From positions 4,441,293 through 4,505,292 of the forward strand of contig OZ025241.1 in NCBI GenBank assembly GCA_964019155.1: DNA of 64,000 bases, read 5' to 3'. Numbering within the stretch: the stretch's first letter is position 1; each line of letters starts with the position of its first letter. The position numbers and the translations under genes were made by a program. This stretch comes from Osedax fenrisi. Its lineage: Eukaryota > Annelida > Polychaeta > Sabellida > Siboglinidae. Below the pieces are notes generated by a model that was not told where the DNA came from, ran no database searches, and worked only from the letters and a program-made list of their open reading frames with translations. Positions 25,801 through 41,700 of the stretch are shown here, in pieces.

Positions 25801-28800
25801 GCTATTGATAAGCTACTGATAAGATAATGATAAGCTACTGATAAGATAATGATAAGCTACTGATAAGCTAATGATAAGCTAATGATAATCGCATGATAAG
25901 CTAATGATAAGCTACTGATAAGCTAATGATAAGCTATTGATAAGCTAATGATAAGATAATGATAAGCTACTGATAGCTAATGATAAGCTACTGCTAAGCT
26001 AATGATAAGCTACTGATAAGCTACTGATAAGCTACTGATAAGCTAATGATAAGCTATTTATAAGCTACTGATAATCTAATGATAAGCTACTGATAATCTA
26101 ATGATAAGCTAATGATAAGCTAATGATAAGCTAATGATAAGCTACTGATAAGATAATGATAAGCTAATGATAAGCTACTGATAAGCTAATGATAAGATAC
26201 TGATAAGCTACTGATAAGCTACTGATAAGCTAATGATAAGCTATTGATAAGCTACTGATAAGCTAATGATAAGCTATTGATAAGCTACTGATAAGCTAAT
26301 GATAAGCTACTGATAAGATAATGATAAGCTAATGATAAGCTACTGATAAGCTAATGATAAGCTACTGATAAGCTACTGATAAGCTAATGATAAGCTATTG
26401 ATAAGCTACTGATAAGCTAATGATAAACTAATGATAAGCTACTGATAAGCTAATGATAAGCTACTGATAAGCTACTGATAAGCTACTGATAAGCTAATGA
26501 TAAGCTATTGATAAGCTACTGATAAGCTAATGATAAGCTACTGATAAGATAATGATAAGCTAATGATAAGCTACTGATAAGCTAATGATAAGCTACTGAT
26601 AAGCTAATGATAAGCTATTGATAAGCTACTGATAAGCTAATGATAAGCTACTGATAAGATAATGATAAGCTAATGATAAGCTACTGATAAGCTAATGATA
26701 AGCTACTGATAATCTAATGATAAGCTACTGATAATCTAATGATAAGCTAATGATAAGCTACTGATAAGCTAATGATAAGCTACTGATAAGCTAATGATAA
26801 GCTAATGATAAGCTAATGATAAGCTACTGATAAGCTAATGATAAGCTATTGATAAGCTACTGATAAGATAATGATAAGCTACTGATAAGATAATGATAAG
26901 CTACTGATAAGCTAATGATAAGCTAATGATAATCGCATGATAAGCTAATGATAAGCTACTGATAAGCTAATGATAAGCTATTGATAAGCTACTGATAAGA
27001 TAATGATAAGCTACTGATAAGATAATGATAAGCTAATGATAAGCTACTGATAAGCTAATGATAAGCTAATGATAAGCTAATTATAATCGCATGATAAGCT
27101 AATGATAAGCTACTGATAAGCTACTGATAAGCTACTGATAAGCTAATGATAAGCTACTGATAATCTAATGATAAGCTACTGATAATCTAATGATAAGCTA
27201 ATGATAAGCTAATGATAAGCTACTGATAAGCTAATGATAAGCTACTGATAAGATAATGATAAGCTAATGATAAGCTACTGATAAGCTAATGATAAGCTAA
27301 TGATAATCGCATGATAAGCTAATGATAAGCTACTGATAATCTAATGATAAGCTACTGATAATCTAATGATAAGCTAATGATAAGCTAATGATAAGCTACT
27401 GATAAGCTAATGATAAGCTAATGATAAGATAATGATAAGCTACTGATAAGCTAATGATAAGCTAATGATAATCGCATGATAAGCTAATGATAAGCTAATG
27501 ATAAGCTATTGATAAGCTACTGATAAGATAATGATAAGCTACTGATAAGATAATGATAAGCTACTGATAAGCTAATGATAAGCTAATGATAAGCTACTAA
27601 TAAGCTACTGATAAGCTAATGATAAGCTAATGATAAGCTACTGATAATCTAATGATAAGCTAATGATAAGCTACTGATAAGCTAATGATAAGTTACTGAT
27701 AAGCTAATGATACGCTAATGATAAGCTACTGATAAGCTAATGATAAGCTAATGATAAGCTACTGATAATCTATTGATAAGCTAATGATAAGCTAATGATA
27801 AGCTACTGATAAGCTACTGATAAGCTAATGATAAGCTACTGATAAGCTAATGATAAGCTACTGATAAGCTAATGATAAGCTAATGATAAGCTACTGATAA
27901 GCTATTGATAATCTAATGATAAGCTAATGATAAGCTAATGATAAGCTAATGATAAGCTAATGATAAGCTATTGATAAGCTATTGATAATCTAATGATAAT
28001 CTAATGATAAGCTAATGATAAGCTAATGATAAGCTAATGATAAGCTAATGATAAGCTATTGATAAGCTACTGATAAGCTACTGATAAGCTACTGATAAGC
28101 TAATGATAAGATACTGATAAGCTACTGATAAGCTAATGATAAGCTAATGATAAGCTAATGATAAGCTATTGATAAGCTATTGATAATCTAATGATAAGCT
28201 AATGATAAGCTAATGATAAGCTATTGATAAGCTATTGATAATCTAATGATAAGTTAATGATAAGCTAATGATAAGCTACTGATAAGCTACTGATAAGATA
28301 CTGATAAGCTACTGATAAGCTAATGATAAGCTAATGATAAGCTAATGATAAGCTATTGATAAGCTATTGATAATCTAATGATAAGCTACTGATATTCTAC
28401 TGATAAGCTACTGATAAGCTAATGATAAGCTACTGATAAGCTACTGATAAGCTATTGATAATCTAATGATAAGCTAATGATAAGCTAATGATAAGCTACT
28501 GATATTCTACTGATATTCTACTGATAAGCTACTGATAAGCTAATGATAAGCTACTGATAAGCTACTGATAAGCTATTGACAATCTAATGATAAGCTAATG
28601 ATAAGCTACTGATAAGCTACTGATAAGCTATTGATAATCTACTGATAAGCTAATGATACGCTAATGATAAGCTAATGATAAGCTACTGATAAGCTAATGA
28701 TACGCTAATGATAAGCTACTAATAAGCTACTGATAAGCTAATGATACGCTAATGATAAGCTACTGATAAGCTACTAATAAGCTATTGATAATCTAATGAT

Positions 28801-31800
28801 AAGCTAATGATAAGCTAATGATAAGCTACTGATAAGCTACTGATAAGCTATTGATAATCTAATGATAAGCTAATGATAAGCTAATGATAAGCTACTGATA
28901 AGCTAATGATACGCTAATGATAAGCTACTAATAAGCTACTGATAAGCTAATGATACGCTAATGATAAGCTACTGATAAGCTAATGATAAGCTAATGATAA
29001 TCTACTGATAAGCTACTGATAAGCTAATGATAAGCTAATGATAAGCTAATGATAAGCTACTGATAAGCTAATGATAAGCTACTGATAATCTAATGATAAG
29101 CTACTGATAATCTAATGATAAGCTAATGATAAGCTACTGATAAGATAATGATAAGCTAATGATAAGCTACTGATAAGCTAATGATAAGCTACTGATAAGC
29201 TACTGATAAGCTACTGATAAGCTAATGATAAGCTATTGATAAGCTACTGATAAGCTAATGATAAGCTACTGATAAGATAATGATAAGCTAATGATAAGCT
29301 ACTGATAAGCTAATGATAAGCTACTGATAAGCTACTGATAAGCTAATGATAAGCTATTGATAAGCTACTGATAAGCTAATGATAAACTAATGATAAGCTA
29401 CTGATAAGCTAATGATAAGCTACTGATAAGCTACTGATAAGCTACTGATAAGCTAATGATAAGCTATTGATAAGCTACTGATAAGCTAATGATAAGCTAC
29501 TGATAAGATAATGATAAGCTAATGATAAGCTACTGATAAGCTAATGATAAGCTACTGATAAGCTAATGATAAGCTATTGATAAGCTACTGATAAGCTAAT
29601 GATAAGCTACTGATAAGATAATGATAAGCTAATGATAAGCTACTGATAAGCTAATGATAAGCTACTGATAATCTAATGATAAGCTACTGATAATCTAATG
29701 ATAAGCTAATGATAAGCTACTGATAAGCTAATGATAAGCTACTGATAATATAATGATAAGCTAATGATAAGCTAATGATAAGCTACTGATAAGCTAATGA
29801 TAAGCTATTGATAAGCTACTGATAAGATAATGATAAGCTACTGATAAGATAATGATAAGCTAATGATAAGCTACTGATAAGCTAATGATAAGCTATTGAT
29901 AAGCTACTGATAAGCTAATGATAAGCTACTGATAAGATAATGATAAGCTAATGATAAGCTACTGATAAGCTAATGATAAGCTACTGATAAGCTACTGATA
30001 AGCTAATGATAAGCTATTGATAAGCTACTGATAAGCTAATGATAAACTAATGATAAGCTACTGATAAGCTAATGATAAGCTACTGATAAGCTACTGATAA
30101 GCTACTGATAAGCTAATGATAAGCTATTGATAAGCTACTGATAAGCTAATGATAAGCTACTGATAAGATAATGATAAGCTAATGATAAGCTACTGATAAT
30201 CTAATGATAAGCTACTGATAAGCTAATGATAAGCTATTGATAAGCTACTGATAAGCTAATGATAAGCTACTGATAAGATAATGATAAGCTAATGATAAGC
30301 TACTGATAAGCTAATGATAAGCTACTGATAATCTAATGATAAGCTACTGATAATCTAATGATAAGCTAATGATAAGCTACTGATAAGCTAATGATAAGCT
30401 ACTGATAATCTAATGATAAGCTAATGATAAGCTAATGATAAGCTACTGATAAGCTAATGATAAGCTATTGATAAGCTACTGATAAGATAATGATAAGCTA
30501 CTGATAAGATAATGATAAGCTACTGATAAGCTAATGATAAGCTAATGATAATCGCATGATAAGCTAATGATAAGCTACTGATAAGCTAATGATAAGCTAT
30601 TGATAAGCTACTGATAAGATAATGATAAGCTACTGATAAGATAATGATAAGCTAATGATAAGCTACTGATAAGCTAATGATAAGCTAATGATAAGCTAAT
30701 TATAATCGCATGATAAGCTAATGATAAGCTACTGATAAGCTACTGATAAGCTACTGATAAGCTAATGATAAGCTACTGATAATCTAATGATAAGCTACTG
30801 ATAATCTAATGATAAGCTAATGATAAGCTAATGATAAGCTACTGATAAGCTAATGATAAGCTACTGATAAGATAATGATAAGCTAATGATAAGCTACTGA
30901 TAAGCTAATGATAAGCTAATGATAATCGCATGATAAGCTAATGATAAGCTACTGATAATCTAATGATAAGCTACTGATAATCTAATGATAAGCTAATGAT
31001 AAGCTAATGATAAGCTACTGATAAGCTAATGATAAGCTAATGATAAGATAATGATAAGCTACTGATAAGCTAATGATAAGCTAATGATAATCGCATGATA
31101 AGCTAATGATAAGCTAATGATAAGCTATTGATAAGCTACTGATAAGATAATGATAAGCTACTGATAAGATAATGATAAGCTACTGATAAGCTAATGATAA
31201 GCTAATGATAAGCTATTGATAAGCTAATGATAAGCTACTGATAATCTAATGATAAGCTACTGATAATCTAATGATAAGCTAATGATAAGCTAATGAATAG
31301 CTACTGATAAGCTAATGATAAGCTATTGATAAGCTACTGATAAGATAATGATAAGCTACTGATAAGATAATGATAAGCTACTGATAAGCTAATGATAAGC
31401 TAATGATAATCGCATGATAAGCTAATGATAAGCTACTGATAAGCTAATGATAAGCTATTGATAAGCTAATGATAAGATAATGATAAGCTACTGATAGCTA
31501 ATGATAAGCTACTGCTAAGCTAATGATAAGCTACTGATAAGCTACTGATAAGCTACTGATAAGCTAATGATAAGCTATTTATAAGCTACTGATAATCTAA
31601 TGATAAGCTACTGATAATCTAATGATAAGCTAATGATAAGCTAATGATAAGCTAATGATAAGCTACTGATAAGATAATGATAAGCTAATGATAAGCTACT
31701 GATAAGCTAATGATAAGATACTGATAAGCTACTGATAAGCTACTGATAAGCTAATGATAAGCTATTGATAAGCTACTGATAAGCTAATGATAAGCTATTG

Positions 31801-34800
31801 ATAAGCTACTGATAAGCTAATGATAAGCTACTGATAAGATAATGATAAGCTAAATAAGCTAATGATAAGCTACTGATAAGCTAATGATAAGCTACTGATA
31901 AGCTACTGATAAGCTAATGATAAGCTATTGATAAACTACTGATAAGCTAATGATAAACTAATGATAAGCTACTGATAAGCTAATGATAAGCTACTGATAA
32001 GCTACTGATAAGCTACTGATAAGCTAAGCTTGATAAGCTACTGATAAGCTAATGATAAGCTACTGATAAGCTAATGATAAGCTAATGATAAGCTACTGAT
32101 AAGCTAATGATAAGCTACTGATAAGCTAATGATAAGCTATTGATAAGCTACTGATAAGCTAATGATAAGCTACTGATAAGATAATGATAAGCTAATGATA
32201 AGCTACTGATAAGCTAATGATAAGCTACTGATAAGCTAATGATAAGCTACTGATAAGCTAATGATAAGCTAATGATAAGCTACTGATAAGCTAATGATAA
32301 GCTACTGATAATCTAATGATAAGCTAATGATAAGCTAATGATAAGCTACTGATAAGCTAATGATAAGCTATTGATAAGCTACTGATAAGATAATGATAAG
32401 CTACTGATAAGATAATGATAAGCTACTGATAAGCTAATGATAAGCTAATGATAATCGCATGATAAGCTAATGATAAGCTACTGATAAGCTAATGATAAGC
32501 TATTGATAAGCTACTGATAAGATAATGATAAGCTACTGATAAGATAATGATAAGCTAATGATAAGCTACTGATAAGCTAATGATAAGCTAATGATAAGCT
32601 AATTATAATCGCATGATAAGCTAATGATAAGCTACTGATAAGCTACTGATAAGCTACTGATAAGCTAATGATAAGCTACTGATAATCTAATGATAAGCTA
32701 CTGATAATCTAATGATAAGCTAATGATAAGCTAATGATAAGCTACTGATAAGCTAATGATAAGCTACTGATAAGATAATGATAAGCTAATGATAAGCTAC
32801 TGATAAGCTAATGATAAGCTAATGATAATCGCATGATAAGCTAATGATAAGCTACTGATAATCTAATGATAAGCTACTGATAATCTAATGATAAGCTAAT
32901 GATAAGCTAATGATAAGCTACTGATAAGCTAATGATAAGCTAATGATAAGATAATGATAAGCTACTGATAAGCTAATGATAAGCTAATGATAATCGCATG
33001 ATAAGCTAATGATAAGCTAATGATAAGCTATTGATAAGCTACTGATAAGATAATGATAAGCTACTGATAAGATAATGATAAGCTACTGATAAGCTAATGA
33101 TAAGCTAATGATAAGCTATTGATAAGCTAATGATAAGCTACTGATAATCTAATGATAAGCTACTGATAATCTAATGATAAGCTAATGATAAGCTAATGAA
33201 TAGCTACTGATAAGCTAATGATAAGCTATTGATAAGCTACTGATAAGATAATGATAAGCTACTGATAAGATAATGATAAGCTACTGATAAGCTAATGATA
33301 AGCTAATGATAATCGCATGATAAGCTAATGATAAGCTACTGATAAGCTAATGATAAGCTATTGATAAGCTAATGATAAGATAATGATAAGCTACTGATAG
33401 CTAATGATAAGCTACTGCTAAGCTAATGATAAGCTACTGATAAGCTACTGATAAGCTACTGATAAGCTAATGATAAGCTATTTATAAGCTACTGATAATC
33501 TAATGATAAGCTACTGATAATCTAATGATAAGCTAATGATAAGCTAATGATAAGCTAATGATAAGCTACTGATAAGATAATGATAAGCTAATGATAAGCT
33601 ACTGATAAGCTAATGATAAGATACTGATAAGCTACTGATAAGCTACTGATAAGCTAATGATAAGCTATTGATAAGCTACTGATAAGCTAATGATAAGCTA
33701 CTGATAAGATAATGATAAGCTAATGATAAGCTACTGATAAGCTAATGATAAGCTACTGATAATCTAATGATAAGCTACTGATAATCTAATGATAAGCTAA
33801 TGTTAAGCTACTGATAAGCTACTGATAAGCTAATGATAAGCTAATGATAAGCTACTGATAAGCTAATGATAAGCTACTGATAATCTAATGATAAGCTACT
33901 GATAATCTAATGATAAGCTAATGATAAGCTACTGATAAGATAATGATAAGCTAATGATAAGCTACTGATAAGCTAATGATAAGCTACTGATAAGCTACTG
34001 ATAAGCTACTGATAAGCTAATGATAAGCTATTGATAAGCTACTGATAAGCTAATGATAAGCTACTGATAAGATAATGATAAGCTAATGATAAGCTACTGA
34101 TAAGCTAATGATAAGCTACTGATAAGCTACTGATAAGCTACTGATAAGCTAATGATAAGCTATTGATAAGCTACTGATAAGCTAATGATAAGCTACTGAT
34201 AAGATAATGATAAGCTAATGATAAGCTACTGATAAGCTAATGATAAGCTACTGATAAGCTACTGATAAGCTACTGATAAGCTAATGATAAGCTATTGATA
34301 AGCTACTGATAAGCTAATGATAAGCTACTGATAAGATAATGATAAGCTAATGATAAGCTACTGATAAGCTAATGATAAGCTACTGATAATCTAATGATAA
34401 GCTACTGATAATCTAATGATAAGCTAATGATAAGCTACTGATAAGCTAATGATAAGCTACTGATAATCTAATGATAAGCTAATGATAAGCTAATGATAAG
34501 CTACTGATAAGCTAATGATAAGCTATTGATAAGCTACTGATAAGATAATGATAAGCTACTGATAAGATAATGATAAGCTAATGATAAGCTACTGATAAGC
34601 TAATGATAAGCTAATGATAAGCTAATTATAAGCTATTGATAAGCTACTGATAAGCTACTAATAAGCTATTGATAATCTAATGATAAGCTAATGATAAGCT
34701 AATGATAAGCTACTGATAAGCTACTGATAAGCTATTGATAATCTAATGATAAGCTAATGATAAGCTAATGATAAGCTACTGATAAGCTAATGATACGCTA

Positions 34801-37800
34801 ATGATAAGCTACTAATAAGCTACTGATAAGCTAATGATACGCTAATGATAAGCTACTGATAAGCTAATGATAAGCTAATGATAATCTACTGATAAGCTAC
34901 TGATAAGCTAATGATAAGCTAATGATAAGCTAATGATAAGCTACTGATAAGCTAATGATAAGCTACTGATAATCTAATGATAAGCTACTGATAATCTAAT
35001 GATAAGCTAATGATAAGCTACTGATAAGATAATGATAAGCTAATGATAAGCTACTGATAAGCTAATGATAAGCTACTGATAAGCTACTGATAAGCTACTG
35101 ATAAGCTAATGATAAGCTATTGATAAGCTACTGATAAGCTAATGATAAGCTACTGATAAGATAATGATAAGCTAATGATAAGCTACTGATAAGCTAATGA
35201 TAAGCTACTGATAATCTAATGATAAGCTACTGATAATCTAATGATAAGCTAATGATAAGCTAATGAATAGCTACTGATAAGCTAATGATAAGCTATTGAT
35301 AAGCTACTGATAAGATAATGATAAGCTACTGATAAGATAATGATAAGCTACTGATAAGCTAATGATAAGCTAATGATAATCGCATGATAAGCTAATGATA
35401 AGCTACTGATAAGCTAATGATAAGCTATTGATAAGCTAATGATAAGATAATGATAAGCTACTGATAGCTAATGATAAGCTAATGCTAAGCTAATGATAAG
35501 CTACTGATAAGCTACTGATAAGCTACTGATAAGCTAATGATAAGCTATTTATAAGCTACTGATAATCTAATGATAAGCTACTGATAATCTAATGATAAGC
35601 TAATGATAAGCTAATGATAAGCTAATGATAAGCTACTGATAAGATAATGATAAGCTAATGATAAGCTACTGATAAGCTAATGATAAGATACTGATAAGCT
35701 ACTGATAAGCTACTGATAAGCTAATGATAAGCTATTGATAAGCTACTGATAAGCTAATGATAAGCTACTGATAAGATAATGATAAGCTAATGATAAGCTA
35801 CTGATAAGCTAATGATAAGCTACTGATAATCTAATGATAAGCTACTGGTAATCTAATGATAAGCTAATGTTAAGCTACTGATAAGCTACTGATAAGCTAA
35901 TGATAAGCTAATGATAAGCTACTGATAAGCTAATGATAAGCTACTGATAATCTAATGATAAGCTACTGATAATCTAATGATAAGCTAATGATAAGCTACT
36001 GATAAGATAATGATAAGCTAATGATAAGCTACTGATAAGCTAATGATAAGCTACTGATAAGCTACTGATAAGCTACTGATAAGCTAATGATAAGCTATTG
36101 ATAAGCTACTGATAAGCTAATGATAAGCTACTGATAAGATAATGATAAGCTAATGATAAGCTACTGATAAGCTAATGATAAGCTACTGATAAGCTACTGA
36201 TAAGCTACTGATAAGCTAATGATAAGCTATTGATAAGCTACTGATAAGCTAATGATAAGCTACTGATAAGATAATGATAAGCTAATGATAAGCTACTGAT
36301 AAGCTAATGATAAGCTACTGATAAGCTACTGATAAGCTACTGATAAGCTAATGATAAGCTATTGATAAGCTACTGATAAGCTAATGATAAGCTACTGATA
36401 AGATAATGATAAGCTAATGATAAGCTACTGATAAGCTAATGATAAGCTACTGATAATCTAATGATAAGCTACTGATAATCTAATGATAAGCTAATGATAA
36501 GCTACTGATAAGCTAATGATAAGCTACTGATAATCTAATGATAAGCTAATGATAAGCTAATGATAAGCTACTGATAAGCTAATGATAAGCTATTGATAAG
36601 CTACTGATAAGATAATGATAAGCTAATGATAAGCTACTGATAAGCTAATGATAAGCTAATGATAAGCTAATTATAAGCTATTGATAAGCTACTGATAAGC
36701 TAATGATAAGCTACTGATAATCTAATGATAAGCTAATGATAAGCTAATGATAAGCTACTGATAAGCTAATGATAAGCTACTGATAAGCTACTGATAAGCT
36801 ACTGATAAGCTAATGATAAGCTACTGATAATCTAATGATAAGCTACTGATAATCTAATGATAAGCTAATGATAAGCTAATGATAAGCTACTGATAAGCTA
36901 ATGATAAGCTACTGATAAGATAATGATAAGCTAATGATAAGCTACTGATAAGCTAATGATAAGCTAATGATAATCGCATGATAAGCTAATGATAAGCTAC
37001 TGATAATCTAATGATAAGCTACTGATAATCTAATGATAAGCTAATGATAAGCTAATGATAAGCTAATGATAAGCTAATGATAAGCTAATGATAAGATAAT
37101 GATAAGCTACTGATAAGCTAATGATAAGCTAATGATAATCGCATGATAAGCTAATGATAAGCTACTGATAAGCTAATGATAAGCTATTGATAAGCTACTG
37201 ATAAGATAATGATAAGCTACTGATAAGATAATGATAAGCTACTGATAAGCTAATGATAAGCTAATGATAATCGCATGATAAGCTAATGATAAGCTACTGA
37301 TAATCTAATGATACGCTATTGATAAGCTACTGATAAGATAATGATAAGCTACTGATAAGATACTGATAAGCTATTGATAAGCTCCTGATAAGCTACTGAT
37401 AAGCTACTGATAAGCTAATGATAAGCTACTGATAAGATAATGATAAGCTACTGATAAGCTAATGATAAGCTAATGATAATCGCATGATAAGCTAATGATA
37501 AGCTACTGATAAGCTAATGATAAGCTATTGATAAGCTACTGATAAGATAATGATAAGCTACTGATAAGATAATGATAAGCTACTGATAAGCTAATGATAA
37601 GCTAATGATAATCGCATGATAAGCTAATGTTAAGCTACTGATAAGCTAATGATAAGCTATTGATAGGCTACTGATAAGATAATGATAAGCTACTGATAAG
37701 ATAATGATAAGTTATTGATAAGCTACTGATAAGCTACTGATAAGCTACTGATAATCTAATGATAAGCTACTGATAAGATAATGATAAGCTATTGATAAGC

Positions 37801-38500
37801 TACTGATAAGCCACTGATAAGCTAATGATAAGCTATTGATAAGCTACTGATAAGCTAATGATAAGCTACTGATAAGCTACTGATAAGCTAATGATAAGCT
37901 ACTGATAAGCTACTGATAAGCTACTGATAAGCTACTGATAAGCTACTGATAAGCTAATGATAAGCTAGTGATAATCTAATGATAAGCTAATGATAAGCTA
38001 CTGATAAGCAAATGATAAGCTAATGATAAGCTACTGATAAGCTACTGATAAGCTAATGATAAGCTACTGATAAGATAATGATAAACTACTGATAAGATAA
38101 TGATAAGCTACTGATAAGCTACTGATAAGCTAATGATAAGCTACTGATAAGATAATGATAAGCTATTGATAAGCTACTGATAAGCTACTGATAAGATAAT
38201 GATAAGCTACTGATAAGATAATGATAAGCTATTGATAAGCTACTGATAAGCTACTGATAAGCTAATGATAAGCTACTGATAAGATAATGATAAGCTACTG
38301 ATAAGCTACTGATAAGCTACTGATAAGCTAATGATAAGCTACTGATAAGATAATGATAAGCTATTGATAAGCTACTGATAAGCAACTGATAAGCTAATAA
38401 TAAGCTATTGATAAGCTACTGATAAGCTACTGATAAGATAATGATAAGCTACTGATAAGATAATGATAAGCTATTGATAAGCTACTGATAAGCTACTGAT
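16880..38500. repeat. Satellite sub-region with a 5.4-5.5-kb higher-order repeat
   Basis: Rare variants act as markers. AAACTA occurs at 18519 and 19179, then 23863 and 24523, then 29384 and 30044. The steps between sets are 5,344 and 5,521. A second series at 21026, 26425 and 31955 has steps of 5,399 and 5,530. The broken unit GAATAGCTACT is at 20375, 22266, 25774, 31295, 33198 and 35265. Blocks two periods apart match at 10,865 bases (16901 with 27766; 17526 with 28391; 17713 with 28578), then at 10,920 (19621 with 30541; 20581 with 31501). The 55-base change in offset is five units gained or lost. Limits are approximate. Confidence 0.8.
18361..19330. repeat. 660-bp (60-unit) repeat inside the satellite
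   Basis: Bases 18361-18670 match 19021-19330 at an offset of exactly 660, or 60 units of 11. The same 660-base spacing of the AAACTA marker recurs at 23863/24523 and 29384/30044, so the 660-base duplication is older than the 5.4-5.5-kb amplification that copied it. Confidence 0.85.
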
Positions 38501-38799
38501 AAGCTAATGATAAACTACTGATAAGCTACTGATAATCTAATGATAAGCTAATGATAAGCTAATGATAATCTAATGATAAGCTACTGATAAGCTAATGATA
38601 AGCTACTGATAATCGCATGATAAGCTAATGATAAGCTACTGATAATCTAATGATAAGCTAATGATAAGCTACTGATAAGCTAATGATAAGCTAATAATAA
38701 GCTAATGATAAGCTAATGATAATCTAATGATAAGCTAATGATAAGCTAATGATAATCTAATGATAAGCTAATGATAAGCTACTGATAATCGCATGATAA

Positions 38800-41700
38800 G
38801 CTAATGATAAGCTAATGATAAGCTATTGATATGCTACTGATAAGCTACTGATAAGATAATGATAAGCTACTGATAAGCTACTGATAAGCTACTGATAAGC
38901 TAATAATAAGCTACTGATAAGATAATGATAAGCTATTGATAAGCTAATGATAAGCTAATGATAATCTAATGATAAGCTACTGATAAGCTAATGATAAGCT
39001 ACTGATAATCTAATGATAAGCTAATGATAAGCTAATGATAAGCTACTGATAATATAATGATAAGCTAATGATAAGCTACTGATAAGCTAATGATAAGATA
39101 CTGATAATCTAATGATAAGCTACTGATAATCTAATGATAAGCTAATGATAAGCTAATGATAATCTAATGATAAGCTACTGATAAGCTACTGATAATCTAA
39201 TGATAAGCTAATGATAAGCTACTGATAAGCTACTGATAATCTAATGATAAGCTAATGATAAGCTACTGATAAGCTAATGATAAGCTACTGATAATCGCAT
39301 GATAAGCTAATGATAAGCTACTGATAAGCTACTGATAAGCTAATGATAAGCTACTGATAAGATAATGATAATCTATTGATAAGCTACTGATAAGCTACTG
39401 ATAAGCTAATGATAAGCTATTGATAAGCTACTGATAAGCTAATGATAAGCTACTGATAGCTACTGATAAGCTAATGATAAGCTACTGATAAGCTACTGAT
39501 AATCTACTGATAAGCTACTGATAAGCTACTGATAAGCTAATGATAAGCTAGTGATAATCTAATGATAAGCTAATGATAAGCTACTGATAAGCTAATGATA
39601 AGCTACTGATAATCTAATGATAAGCTAATGATAAGCTACTGATAAGCTAATGATAAGCTAATGATAAGCTACTGATAAGCTACTGATAAGCTAATGATAA
39701 GCTAATGATAAACTAATGATAAGCTACTGATAAGATAATGATAAGCTAATGATAAGCTACTGATAAGCTAATGATAAGCTACTGATAATCTAATGATAAG
39801 CTACTGATAATCAAATGATAAGCTAATGATAAGCTAATGATAATCTAATGATAAGCTACTGATAAGCTAATGATAAGCTACTGATAATCGCATGATAAGC
39901 TAATGATAAGCTACTGATAATCTAATGATAAGCTAATGATAAGCTACTGATAAGCTAATGATAAGCTAATAATAAGCTAATGATAAGCTAATGATAATCT
40001 AATGATAAGCTACTGATAAGCTAATGATAAGCTACTGATAATCTAATGATAAGCTACTGATAATCTAATGATAAGCTACTGATAATCTAATGATAAGCTA
40101 ATGATAAGCTAATGATAATCTAATGATAAGCTACTGATAAGCTACTGATAATCTAATGATAAGCTAATGATAAGCTAATGATAAGCTAATGATAATCTAA
40201 TGATAAGCTACTGATAAGCTAATGATAAGCTACTGATAATCGCATGATAAGCTAATGATAAGCTAATGATAAGCTATTGATATGCTACTGATAAGCTACT
40301 GATAAGCTAATGATAATCTAATGATAGGCTACTGATAAGCTAATGATAAGCTACTGATAATCTAATGATAAGCTAATGATAAGCTAATGATAAGCTAATG
40401 ATAAGCTATTGATATGCTACTGATAAGCTACTGATAAGCTAATGATAAGCTAATGATAAGCTACTGATAAGCTAATGATAAGCTAATAATAAGCTAATGA
40501 TAATCTAATGATAAGCTAATGATAAGCTAATGATAATCTACTGATAAGCTAATGATAAGCTACTGATAAGCTAATGACAAGCTACTGATAAGCTAACGAT
40601 AAGCTAATGATAAGCTAATGATAAGCTACTGATAAGCTACTGATAAGCTAATGATACGCTACTGATAAGCTACTGATAAGCTAATTATAAGCTAATAATA
40701 AGCTAGTGATAAGCTAATGATAAGCTAATGATAAGCTAATGATACGCTACTGATAAGCTAATAATAAGCTAATGATAAGCTAATGATAATCTAATGATAA
40801 GCTAATGATAAGCTAATGATAATCTAATGATAAGCTAATGATAAGCTACTGATAATCTAATGATAAGCTACTGATAATCTAATGATAAGCTAATGATAAG
40901 CTAATGATAATCTAATGATAAGCTACTGATAAGCTACTGATAAGCTACTGATAATCTAATGATAAGCTAATGATAAGCTAATGATAATCTAATGATAAGC
41001 TACTGATAAGCTAATGATAAGCTACTGATAATCGCATGATAAGCTAATGATAAGCTAATGATAAGCTATTGATATGCTACTGATAAGCTACTGATAAGCT
41101 AATGATAATCTAATGATAGGCTACTGATAAGCTAATGATAAGCTACTGATAATCTAATGATAAGCTAATGATAAGCTAATGATAAGCTAATGATAAGCTA
41201 TTGATATGCTACTGATAAGCTACTGATAAGCTAATGATAAGCTAATGATAAGCTACTGATAAGCTAATGATAAGCTACTGATAAGCTAATGATAAGCTAA
41301 TGATAAGCTACTGATAAGCTAATGATAAGCTAATAATAAGCTAATGATAATCTAATGATAAGCTAATGATAAGCTAATGATAATCTACTGATAAGCTAAT
41401 GATAAGCTACTGATAAGCTAATGACAAGCTACTGATAAGCTAATGATAAGCTACTGATAATCTAATGATAAGCTACTGATAATCTAATGATAAGCTAATG
41501 ATAAGCTAATGATAAGCTACTGATAAGCTAATGATAAGCTATGATAAGCTAATGATAATCTAATGATAAGCTAATGATAAGCTACTGATAATCGCATGAT
41601 AAGCTAATGATAAGCTAATGATAAGACACTGATAAGCTAATGATAAGCTAATGATAAGCTATTGATATGCTACTGATAAGCTACTGGTAAGCTACTGATA

